From NCBI GenBank assembly GCA_032821775.1, contig JAVLRN010000001.1, forward strand, positions 2,480,001-2,544,000: a stretch of 64,000 nucleotides of DNA. Reading direction: 5' to 3'. The notes under the pieces are model-generated. The model searched no databases and was not told the DNA's origin. It saw only the letters and a program-made list of their open reading frames with translations. The translations under genes and the position numbers were made by a program. Shown here piece after piece: positions 22,336 through 32,210 of the stretch. The DNA comes from Sanguinoderma infundibulare (Eukaryota; Basidiomycota; Agaricomycetes; Polyporales; Polyporaceae). Each line of letters begins with the position of its first letter. Position 1 is the stretch's first letter.

Positions 22336-22890
22336 ATGATGGAAGGGTAGGCTAACCCACGCCGTCTTAGGTTGAATCCGTACATCAACGTGCGGCACAA
22401 TTGTACAACAGGCGTCATTCATATCGTCTTCCATGTCACGATGCTGAATTGCATACCTAAACATCCTCTCTGGCCCATCTGATACCGCATGGTACCCACA
22501 AAGCATGGAAGATGCCTTAAACCAGCGCATCTGTTGATGGCAAGTCTGCAGGTCTGCTTGTACATACAGACGTCTTGCCTGTACCTGATGACGGTTTTTA
22601 TTCCCTAACTAGATGGCATGGCCGCGTTGCAGGTGCACGCCGAAGATTACACCATAGTACCGGCGCAAGCAAAGTCAATGCAAGTATTGAATGATGTAAG
22701 TATAAACATAGATGGTTCAGGTGAGTGATAGGGTCATTACGTTCCACCGCCGAGGCTAAACTCGTACCAGGCACTATCGAAAGCAATTGGAGAGATTGTA
22801 CGTAAATAGTCATATAGCGAGCAGGTCCATAGCACTGTCAAGGGTCTAATGTCAAGGGTCTACGAAGATTCGGCGTCCGATGTCCAGCTT
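22336..22890. other. Intergenic region
   Basis: This is the 3' flank of the F-box pseudogene and of the acyltransferase-like gene. No gene, repeat or RNA recognised. Confidence 0.4.
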
Positions 22891-24857
22891 TCATCCCAAG
22901 TATTGGTCGACGCAGTCCAACGCCTCCCTCCAAAAGCGACCCACAACGCCCTCCGCGAACCCATTCTCGTCGTACCCGAGACTGATCCAGAGCTTCCCCT
23001 TGAACGTGTACCCGAACAATAGCATCGCGCCATGGCGCTGCCTCGAACCCGTCGTCAAGGTGTGCAGCTCGACGTTCGGGAACGCGGCGTGCTTGTACAT
23101 GCCGTCAAGGTTCCCGAGCAACGACAGCCCGATGAGTGCAGAAGACTGCGTCTTCGCCCGCACCGGGAACACCGACTCCTTCTTGGGCGCGGCCAGAACA
23201 GGGGGCGGCGGCACCCAGGTTCCCTTCTCGCGCTCGTCGTCCTCCCGGCCCCACGCCCGCGCCTGCTCACCGCGCTTGCGAGACATCTCGTGCGTGCGCG
23301 AGGCGACGAGAGGATTCTTCGCCGCCTTGGTGCTCTGGTCCTTCGCTTGGCGCGCGCGGAGCCAGAACGTCTCCTCTGGTGCGGAACCGGAGGGGAGGAA
23401 GGACGGGAGGACGACGTTGAAATATCCGATCGCGAGGTACCAGTACGAGTTCCAGAGCTCAGACGTCGGCTTCCTGGAGAAGTACGGGCGGAGGTTGAGC
23501 GCGGAGTACATGAGCATCGGCAATTCCCTGTTGCAGAGCTCGTGGCCCATGCGCGCCCAGGCCACATTACAGACGGCGAAGAGCGCCGCGGAGATCGAGA
23601 CCCCGCGTGCCTTGCACTTCTTCAGGATGACCTTTGTGCGGTCCTCCGAATACGACACCGTGGGCACGACCGTGCGGCGCTCCGGATCCTTGCGGCGAGG
23701 GAACATCTGTCCACCCATGAGCTTCTGCTGGGACAGCTCGAAGTCCACCTTGGCGGCGACGCGGCGGAACCTGGCTGGCGAGAGCGGCATGTTATCTTCC
23801 AGCGCACAGGGGAGGACGCACTGCGGCGGAGACAATGCGACGGTGAGCAAACGTTTCGCATTCGGGTGTGTGGGCGCAGCACGGCAACTTACCTCCTCGG
23901 GCGCGACAGCCCAGCGGGAGCGCCATTCGTCCTGCAGCATATCTCGGAGCTCTTGCTCGGTTTTCTCGCCGCCAAGGAGGCCGAAGAAGTCGTTCGCGAA
24001 CGCGTGCAAGGCCATGCCGTCACCGAGGAAGTGCATCGCGCAGATGAGGAGCTCGTATTGGTGAGTGCGCTCCGTCTCCTGGTGTTGTTCGTCGATTGCG
24101 GCCTCCAACGCCGGTTCGCGCGGCTCGCTCGACGGCGGCGATGGCGTGTGGGGCGGCGTTGGCATGGCCCGGGGGGAGCTAAGGGGCTCGGAAAGAATGA
24201 GATAGGATAGGCGATTGTTGGACAAGGTCCGCGGGCCGTTCAGATAGGAGTCGATGAGCTCTGCAAGCGTAGCAGTCAGTACTGCGCGACATGACATGTT
24301 ACACACATAAGCAAATGCTGACCGTCCTTGGTTTGCATCCGGTACTCCAGGTTAGCTTCGGCGTCGAGGAGGGCGTCCTCGGCACACGAAGGCGCGTCGT
24401 ACCTATCGCCCACAGTCAGCGCCCCACTTCCGCAGAAATGAGACGAACCATACTAACACGAATCGAACATCATCATAGTCGTGCATCTCGGCGCGCGCGC
24501 ATAGCAAGGGGTGGCGTAACCGGAGGATAGCCCAGACGGCGCACACCCGGGATCGTCTCGCCACACTTGGGTTGGCCTTGAAGCCAAGGTGCAAATACCT
24601 GCATCGCGGTATAGTCAGAACACGCCTCTTGCAAGATCGCAAAAACGCAGGCCGTACATGTCGTTGACACCCGTCTGCCGCGAAGGGAGGAAGTACGAAA
24701 GCTCAGTGTCGCCCATCTTCCTTTCGTACGTCAGCGCGGCGCGCGAGGTCTCAGCAGGCGCGTCCGCGCATTCGAAGGAAAGCCTCCTTCCGTCCTCACT
24801 ACCGGAGGCGGACAAGGGTGGGGTCGCGAGCTCGGTGGAGGTGGTGTAGCAAGCCAT
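22891..24857 (-). CDS. Condensation-/alcohol acetyltransferase-like protein (HxxxD acyltransferase fold)
   Basis: It belongs to the CoA-dependent acyltransferase superfamily, which includes alcohol O-acetyltransferases and condensation domains. Key evidence is the catalytic-type motif HFLGDGMALHAF. Other landmarks are the N-terminal YLHLGFKAN...AILRLRHPLLCARAEM strand-helix, RGVSISAALFAVCNVAWARM, YSALNLRPYF, and the late LLFGYTFKGKLWISLGYDEN. There are at least three introns; one joins GVNDM (exon 1) to YLHLGF, with exon 1 starting MACYTTSTELATPP. A proline/serine linker (PTPPHTPSPPSSEPREP) lies before the HxxxD segment. No NRPS, PKS or cytochrome P450 genes flank it, so it is not obviously part of a metabolite cluster. 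Its substrate cannot be predicted. Very high GC at third positions creates long antisense ORFs, which I discount. Confidence 0.72.
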
Positions 24858-26139
24858 AGTGGTGCGAAGTCGAGGTGGACGTGAACGGGATGTCAGTTCA
24901 GTTGATTGCGGGGCTGCGCGAAGGCGAGTATTTGTCTAGGTCGCGCGCGCGTATTAGGGTATAAAGGGCCCTTGGGAAGGCGCGAGTGGAAGCAAAAGCA
25001 GGGGGTGCAGCGCGATGCAGTGCCCGCACAAAACGCCAATAAATGGGCTGGCGCTGCCAATGAGGGGTTCACCGCCGCCACGGGCATAGGACGGCGGCCG
25101 ACGGTGGCGGCTGAAGATCTCGACCCCTTCGGCGGCTCCACAGGATAAATCTGCATGTCTGCCCCGGTGCGCTCGGGTGACGTATAATGCAGGACGGGCA
25201 TGTGGGGCCGGGGGTAGAAAAGAGGAGATCAATCTGTCCAAGGAGACGGAATCCATTGCGAAGCGTGACAGGGTTGATGCACTATTTTCAAGAACCAGCG
25301 TGCGCTTCGGGGGAGTTCGGAGGCCTCTCGCTGCACGGAGACTATCCTGGTCCATTTCCCTAAACATCGGTTATCGAGCGTGCTTGGTTTAGAAGCACTC
25401 GCCTTGTCCCCAGCATCGTCCTGCACGACGTTCACAGGAGTATCGATTTGAGCTCAAGATTCCAGATCGTCCCGCCGATTAAGTCTACCTGTGTTCTGAT
25501 CGGGGCTGGTATGGGAAAATGACATCCATATGCCCCTGTCGCAGCGCGGGCTCAAAGTGTTGCTCCCGCTCCCCTAACAACAATGAGCTGGTAAAACAAC
25601 GGACTCGACGTGAGAGGCTCGCCCTTACTGTGCTATTCATGCTTGTTTGAAAGTCATGACAGATCCAAAGTTGCGACCATGTCTCCGCCTGAGCCCGGCA
25701 TTCTATTGGTTCCCAGCGCCAGTCTTTCCGCCGTTTGTCAGAGTAGGTGTTTGTGGACAACTCGGGATTGCTTATTCCAACTACCAGCTTCGTTGGGTTT
25801 GCCCCGTTACAAGTCCTCAAAATGCCCCGTCACTACACCAAAACTCGAAGTCTTTCAACGAAAGGCAACTTGTGAGTCATGACACATTCGCGATCAGTGC
25901 TGCTGTCGGTTCAAATATGTTGTTTCATACATAGATATTTGTGTCATGGAGACGGCTCCATGATACAACGCCTCTACATCATGACCACAGCATACACCTG
26001 TAGGTCAGCACGAGGAAGAGACGCAGTACGCAGTACGCGAGTGCCGGTGGTGTCGGTAACATCTGTGGGGTACATAAAGCACTACTGGGCCCACTCTTAA
26101 CTTCACTCGTAACATTTCGAAGCCCACAAGAAGACCACC
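24858..26139. other. Gene-poor interval of about 1.3 kb
   Basis: It holds the upstream region of the acyltransferase-like gene and of the small secreted protein. Short ORFs on both strands (24954-25367, 25485-25820, 25610-25934) show no motif, no coherent splice structure and no relation to each other. Confidence 0.4.
26071..26078 (+). promoter_or_regulatory. TATA-like box of the small secreted protein gene
   Basis: TACATAAA lies 69 bp upstream of the ATG at 26140, a plausible core-promoter spacing. This is a weak match. Confidence 0.3.
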
Positions 26140-26449
26140 ATGCGCTATTTCTATGCCATCCTCTCCAGTCTTCTCGCCTTCGCTTACGGTATGCCCGCCT
26201 GCTGCTATCCTGCTCATGATCGTCTCACCCTCCCCTCCATAGTGAGAGCAAGCCCGGCGGGGGTTACCGCTGTTGCCCGCGATGCCGCTGAGGCTGATGT
26301 TCGCACTTCAGTCCACATTCTGCCTCCCTCCGTATGTCCGCCCACCCTCGTGTTCTCCCTTCGCTCGATACTGACATTTTTCGTGATGCGCTCGCCAAAC
26401 TGGTGTACAGTTTTTAACCACCCTCACTGCCGTTCCGACGAGTCCCTAA
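26140..26449 (+). CDS. Small secreted protein (58 residues, cysteine-free)
   Basis: Three exons, 26140-26188, 26243-26331 and 26411-26449, have standard borders (G|GTATGC...ATAG, C|GTATGT...ACAG) and close in phase. The product starts MRYFYAILSSLLAFAYVRAS, a clear signal peptide with cleavage likely near VRA-S. It continues PAGVTAVARDAAEADVRTSV and ends LTTLTAVPTSP. It has no cysteine, no CaaX box and no transmembrane segment after the signal, so it is not a mating pheromone precursor or a hydrophobin. It could be an orphan secreted peptide, or a chance ORF with good splice sites; the signal peptide and the TATA-like box argue for a gene. Confidence 0.5.
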
Positions 26450-27566
26450 ATATAGCGCCTTGAGCTGCGAATGTTTCCAAGGTGTATATCGCAACAGTAG
26501 CTGTTATCCTCTTCATTGGAAGAAGCACGATCTAGTGGAAGAGCGCTAGAATTTTATTAGAAGAGAGGGACTACCAGAGGGGACACACATGCGCAATCAA
26601 AAGGCGCGCTGAAAGCGATCGCGGAGCTGGCGTCGGACCTAGATCTATTAGGATGATTGAGGTCAAAGACTCCTCTGCCTTCCCAAATCCCCATGCGATG
26701 CATGAACTTCGCCATTCATGTAAGCTTTTGAGACTTGTCGGTAACTCGGTGAACTTTTGCTCCGAGAACGTTATCTTGCAAGCCGAGACCCAGAGCTTCA
26801 AGGCCACTTCGGGCTGCAGTGTCAGCGTTAGGCTAACTGAGACATTGCCATCCAAGAATGCACCGATCTTCATCCGCTCGACGGCTGCCCAAACGGGTAC
26901 CAAATCTGACATAGTCGAGGTACGCATGTAGGTTGGTGGCATTTCGCCGGCCGTCACAATGTTCACCTAGGAGTGTTCCGTGCCTGCAAATAAGCAACGT
27001 CTATGTAACGCCCCGAGCTCGAACGACGCGAATTGTCGTAATTCCCATGCATGAGAAAGGCAGCACGACGGATGTCGAGGATGTGGCGGAAGCACAGCCC
27101 CAGTGCCCGCAAAGCTCCGCCAGGGCTGGGAGAAGGACCCGAGGGGATGGCGCACTTTAATTTTGCAGTAAGTGCGGACGAGAAGAGAGGCTTGCCACGG
27201 TCCGTTTGAATGTCTCTTGGTGGTCCGACGGTCTGCTGAGCGTTGCACGGGGTTCACGATCATAGGAGAACAACAAACTTACCAGAACAGAAAACAAGGA
27301 CTTAGATCACAGCTAATCATCATGCATGCATTCTACTTAATGGCAATCATCGCCGAAGTGCATGTTGTACATGTGCGAGGAAGTCCGATGGGAAAGCAAA
27401 TGTGCAATCGCAAACGCGTAAAGCAACAGATTCTAGACCCCTGCCTGTCATACACGCTCATCCGTTCACGTCCTGGTATCGTAAAGCGTACGTGCAAGCG
27501 AAAAGCATCTTCCCGTCGTCCCTGAAGACAAGCGCTGCAGATTGCAGGACATCGTGACAGTAGCAC
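26450..27566. other. Gene-poor interval of about 1.1 kb
   Basis: A 131-codon open frame on the minus strand (26571-26966) has neither a recognisable domain nor convincing context. Nothing else is supported. Confidence 0.35.
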
Positions 27567-29146
27567 CTAAGCTGGGTGGCTCTTCTTCTCTGCTTGCATG
27601 TCGAACACTTCTTCGTCATCCCCGGTGCGGTTGAGTCGGTCAGCAGCCGACGCTTCCACGTCATCCGACGGCACCCTCACGGCGCGCGCCGACGGCGGTG
27701 GTGGTGCGGTCTCGACAGACTTTACCCACGTGTAGTACATTGTCCCGGCGGCGATTACGAGGATGGACGCCGCGCGGTTCCTGGCGACAGAAATATCAGT
27801 CAGAATTCAAGGCTTGCCATATCAAGAAGCGAAGAGAAGAGCAAAAAGAAGAGAAGATGGTGCAGCATGTGTTACGCCTTCCGATGTCGTGATGGTGGGT
27901 GGAAGGAATTAGCATGTATGGGGCTTGAAAGGGCGTATTTTGAAGTTCAGGGTGTGCGAAGGTTGATAGGACATATGAGAGCATAGGGAGCCACTTACGT
28001 CGATAGGAGATCGCTAAACAGCCATACGCCGAGGAGCGTCTGGATGGCCGAGCGCGCAGCCTAAAAATAAGATGATTGGGCGCGCACCAGAGCGTGCGGA
28101 GAAGGTGACGTTAGCCGTAGTTTGCATACAGGACAAGACAGAACTTACGCTGGAGAACATGTGCGTCACTGGGCTGGTAACCTTGATACTGAGTAGCCCG
28201 GCGACACAGAGGAGGAAGCCGAAGACGCCGGTGACGAGGCTTCCCCAGAGGAAGACATGCGAATTCCACTCTGGGGTGTGATAGAGCTCAAAGAAGCGCG
28301 AAAACTCTCCCTGGAAGAGGATGAAGGGTGCCAAAAACAGAGCGGAGCCGAAGTTTTGCCAGTAGGCGAGCTGAATGGTGGAGTTGCCTGCGTATGGGAG
28401 AGAGATCTTGATGAGGACGGCATGGATGGCAATAAAGAGCGACGAGATGACGCCGTAGAAGATGGAAAGCTGGCTGGGTGCCTCCCGAAAATGTTGTGTG
28501 TTTGCGGCATCAGGTGCCACCCCAATGAAGAAACCGAAGGTGACGATAGAGGCTGCGAGTAGGACTCGAAGTGACGGGATGGAGCGACTCTGTGTCGTAG
28601 ACACAGCGATTGTCAGTGGTAGCACAAGGCCTCTGGCGATCTACCAGAGATATGAAGCCGGTGATGAGCAAAGAGTGGCGACTAAGAGGCACGTTTTGTC
28701 TACCTGGAAATATGATGCCTCGACGCCTCGGAGGCAAAGTATGTTGAAGACCAGTCCAAGCACGTTAACAAGCGTGACTGGGAAAAGTTTCTTGGCGGTC
28801 TCGAGCTTGAGGTGGGGGATCTCGACTTTGGGAGTCAGGAAGGCGGCGCCATGAAGGAGGACGACAGCAAGCACTAGTTGGTTGAGCAGGAAGAGGAGAG
28901 GGAGATCAGGAGATCCGTTCAACACGGCCTTGTTTCTGCAGAGTAAAGCGTAAGCTTTAGGACCACAAGGCATGGGATAGTGGAGCCTTACACAAAGACC
29001 ATCTGGGAACACGAGGCACAGTTAACCTCACTGCAATCTGGCCTGGCGGAGTGGAAAATGGTACGACTTACCACAAGCGCGGCAGACATGTAGAACGAGA
29101 CTACGGCCGCGACCTGCAATCTCTGAGGGATAGCTTTGGTGTCCAT
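27567..29146 (-). CDS. GDP-fucose transporter-like nucleotide-sugar transporter (SLC35C1 type)
   Basis: A Golgi membrane antiporter of the drug/metabolite transporter fold that would import GDP-fucose in exchange for GMP. The protein begins MDTKAIPQRLQVAAVVSFYM; an upstream in-frame ATG at 29176 adds ten residues. It continues MVFVNKAVLNGSPDLPLLF, comparable with MVFLNKYLL in human SLC35C1. About ten hydrophobic segments follow. The family tail is clear: LLSIKVTSPVTHMFSSAARS, QTLLG and AGTMYYTWVK, aligning with IKFTSPLTHNVSGTAKA and SSAYTWVR in the human protein. The C-terminus is cytosolic, acidic, and ends EKKSHPA. The MVFV stretch is encoded by an 11-nt exon, 28992-29002. Substrate assignment is by family resemblance; GDP-mannose is the main alternative. 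It is divergent from the O-fucosyltransferase-like gene. Confidence 0.75.
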
Positions 29147-29991
29147 GATCGTAGGGCGATGAGCAAGGGACAGCAACTAGGATTGAGAGTTGGCTGAGCG
29201 CGACGACCGACGTTGGTGGAGGTCAGCGGGGAAGAAAGCAGCTCGATATGCGCCGCTCGTTTCATTTTCAGGCAAGGCGTGTATTGCGGGCAATAAAGGG
29301 GCATGAGGCGCATTGGATGCAAGGGGCCCGGTCTGGTGCGGTGCTGTCGTAGCCCACCTCCGGTTCAGTAAACGCCCTGCCGTGGGATCCCGATCCGAAC
29401 TAGCGGAAGACGGATCGCATTGCAATGCGGCCTGCCGAGCATCCCAGCGATACGAGTGACACCCACAGGAGGTGTCGTTCAGACGACTGCTGGGCAATTT
29501 GGCGAGATATGCGCATTTAGTGCGTTCAGGGATGTCGAGCAGATAGGACGCTATCTGACCGGCATGGTATGCTTGACCACGGGCGATCCGCCTCGCAAGC
29601 CAACGCATCGCAAGGGGATGGCGGCGGCTGGACATGGATGTCGACGGTGACGGCAAGGCCGAGGGCGCCGAGGAGACGCCCGGGCAATGTGACAGAGGCG
29701 TTCCCAGGGCGTTACTTGGATCTGGAGATTGGCCGGGACGACTCCGACGTCTGCGTCTGTCGGATGTCCTGGTCAGGAGAGCGCAAGGAGAGCGGGCGGT
29801 TTCCCGGCTCTGTCAGACCAGTTCGATCATTCTCGTCAGCCATCGGACGTCTCGACGAGATTCGCCGCGCCGATGTCCGCTCTTGCAGCGCGGCGCCCTG
29901 AAGATCATTTAGAGCTGTATTCTCCTCTCGACCGACTCGTTCGCACCTTTCCTCGCCGTTAGCCTCACCCTCGAGGTCCGTCAGCACAGCG
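29147..29991. promoter_or_regulatory. Divergent promoter region of the transporter and fucosyltransferase-like genes
   Basis: The 845-bp gap separates two start codons that point away from each other. It contains a CT-rich stretch close to the right-hand ATG. The open frames here (29177-29656 - and 29569-29912 +) have no domain and no splice continuity. Confidence 0.4.
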
Positions 29992-31861
29992 ATGGCCGAA
30001 CGACCGGGCACCAGTGGGAAACACGGCCGCTCGTACTCCAGGATACCCCTTCTCCCGTACGCAGACTCCACCCCGCCCTCCTCTCCCACGTCTCGCTCTT
30101 CCTCTCCTCTCTACATGTCCCACCTCCCCAGGCGGCGTTTCCTTGTCGCCCTCTTGTCCCTCACTGTCCTTTCCCTTGTAGCTTTCTCTTTCCTTGCCCT
30201 TACCCATGGCTGGGGGGACACCCTCCAGGTGACGCCCGGCTTCCGAGATCCTGTTCTGCAACCTCCGGCGGACTTGGCCAACCCTCCAGATGCTCCTGCT
30301 GTCTCGGAACCGGAGCCTGAGCCAGAACCACAGCCACAGCCACAGCCTGACGAGGAAGAGTATTCTTACTCGTCACTCGTCCTCGGTCCCCCTACACCCA
30401 GCTTCCGCGACAATCTTAGGAACGATAAGAAGTACATCACTTCTTGGATTTCCGCCGGGTGGAGTGAGCTCGCTTCCCCCACTTCTCTCGTGGCACTTCT
30501 AACGACTTTATTCGCCTCAGCTAACGATGTCATGACGTACGCCAACTTGATCTATCTCGGTTACCTCACCGAGCGGGTGCCTATCGTTGCCATGTTCACG
30601 CCCTCCCACATTGGTGGAGATGCCGACACCATCCCATTCGGCGAGGTCTTCGACGTTCCGCGTTTCATCAACGAGTCCGGCATCGAGATACTTGAGTGGG
30701 ACGAGGTTAAAGATCCCGAGAGCGATGTTGTGGACGACCTTGGCTGCTGGAACATCTGGGAAGCTGTTCAGTACCGTGAGCACCATCCGCGAAACAGTGC
30801 CGTGCCCGATTGGCTCAAGCTCGGTGAGTCACCGGTTCCCAAAGAGACTCGGAAGCATTCGTCGCCATGTGACCTGCCTTCTCTAACCAACTCTTTCTGG
30901 CAGACCTGTCATACACCAGGGCCCCCAACTGGGTCAAGTTGTGGCCCAACTTCGAGCATGATTCGTGCAGCACCTTTATGGCCCTTACGCGCCTCAGTTA
31001 TCCAGAGGAACGCTCGCGCAACATTGGCCACGCCGTCCCATCTCCGCTCCATAATACCACCTTAGACCCCGACGACCATGTGTTGTGCTTCGACTACTTG
31101 TACTACGCTTGTGCTCAGCAGGTGAGCAATCGCCCTTGTTCTCCTTCGGATCGCTCCTTTAACCTTTTCCGTTGTAGTCGTATGAGTACGATTATGATTA
31201 TGCTCCCATGTGGCGTTACGTCGCGCAACATATGCATTGGACGAAGCGTATCGAGATGATAACTGCCCACTATGTACGGCACATCTTCGACCTGGCCCCA
31301 GGCTCAGAGGTCCCTCCTGTGAGTTTCCTATATCCCTAGTCGCTTTTGACGATCACTGATTGTTCGGTAGTTTATCGCGATTCACATTCGCCACGGAGAT
31401 TTCATCAACTGGTGTGGGGCGGCCGAACAGATCGAGGATTGCTTCGCGCCGATATCTGTCATCGAGAGGAGGGTCAAGTACGTCTCATGACGTCTGCTTA
31501 CTCTCCGCGCTTGCTGATCTGGTGCTGTAGGGAGGTCCAAGACGAACTCCGTGAACGCAAGGGCTTCGACGTCCCCTCGACCCGCGTCATCATCACGAGC
31601 GACGAGAAGGATCCTGCGTGGTGGGAGCAGGTCAAAGCCATGGGTTGGAAGACCGTCGACCACGATGAGTTGCGCACCGTCGAGGTCTTCGGCCGGTGGT
31701 ACCCAGTTCTCCTCGACGCCGCCATCCAGTCTACCGCAATGGGTTTCGTGGGCACGGATCGCTCAACATACTCTATCCTTTCCCGGAGAAGGGTGGAGTC
31801 GTGGCATGACGGTGCGACGCGCACCCTCAAGTGGGGTTATAAGGGTGCCGATGACCATTAG
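29992..31861 (+). CDS. GDP-fucose protein O-fucosyltransferase-like type II membrane protein
   Basis: Five exons, 29992-30823, 30904-31121, 31178-31318, 31371-31477 and 31531-31861, give 542 residues with all phases closing. A cytosolic Ser/Pro-rich head of about 47 residues precedes one membrane helix (RRRFLVALLSLTVLSLVAFS) and a stem with EPEPEPEPQPQPQPDEEE. The lumenal domain contains FIAIHIRHGDF, the HxRxGD-type donor-binding loop of O-fucosyltransferases. Also present are TRVIITSDEKDPAWWEQ and the C-terminal AIQSTAMGFVGTDRSTYS, which match the conserved nucleotide-sugar-binding end of that superfamily. It would act in the Golgi or ER lumen, transferring fucose (by family) to a protein or glycan. 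The acceptor is unknown and the donor is inferred. Its neighbour encodes the likely GDP-fucose transporter. Confidence 0.75.
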
Positions 31862-32210
31862 GCAGTGCCAGGTGCGAACTTGTACGCTTTGCTCCGATGT
31901 AGACTTGCTGCCTGTATCACGAACGCTAAAAGACGCTGTCGCATTATACCTTACGTTGTATACTCGCTGTGGATGGTCATACTGGATACAGTGTACTATC
32001 GTGTAGTTCAATTGTATCAGACTGCTAGGCTTTACAGTTGTCTCAAGCTTCCGAAATCTGGGAGCGTGTGGCCTTCATAAGTTGAGGCTGTGGCTGGTGA
32101 ATGTCTCGCGGATCAGCAAGCGCCCGCTACTTTGACCCGACCACCAGCACGACCGCACAAAGACGCGTCAACTCGCCCGGAAACGTGTACCACACCTCGC
32201 GCCCCGCACG
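31862..32210. other. Intergenic region
   Basis: Here are the 3' UTR of the fucosyltransferase-like gene and the promoter of the first FBXO21-like gene. No further gene seen. Confidence 0.45.

Noticed and set aside
23032..24210. 392-codon plus-strand open frames over the acyltransferase gene
   Set aside because: Antisense to a gene with clear motifs; low-complexity Arg-rich composition typical of a GC-rich shadow frame.
26140..26449. Mating pheromone precursor
   Set aside because: There is no CaaX motif at the C-terminus (ends PTSP) and a signal peptide is present, which pheromone precursors lack.
26571..26966. 131-codon minus-strand frame as a gene
   Set aside because: It has hydrophobic and mixed segments but no recognised motif, no matched exons and an equally open antisense frame.
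29177..29656. 160-codon minus-strand frame upstream of the transporter
   Set aside because: No domain; it lies in the divergent promoter and lacks splice or start context tying it to the transporter.
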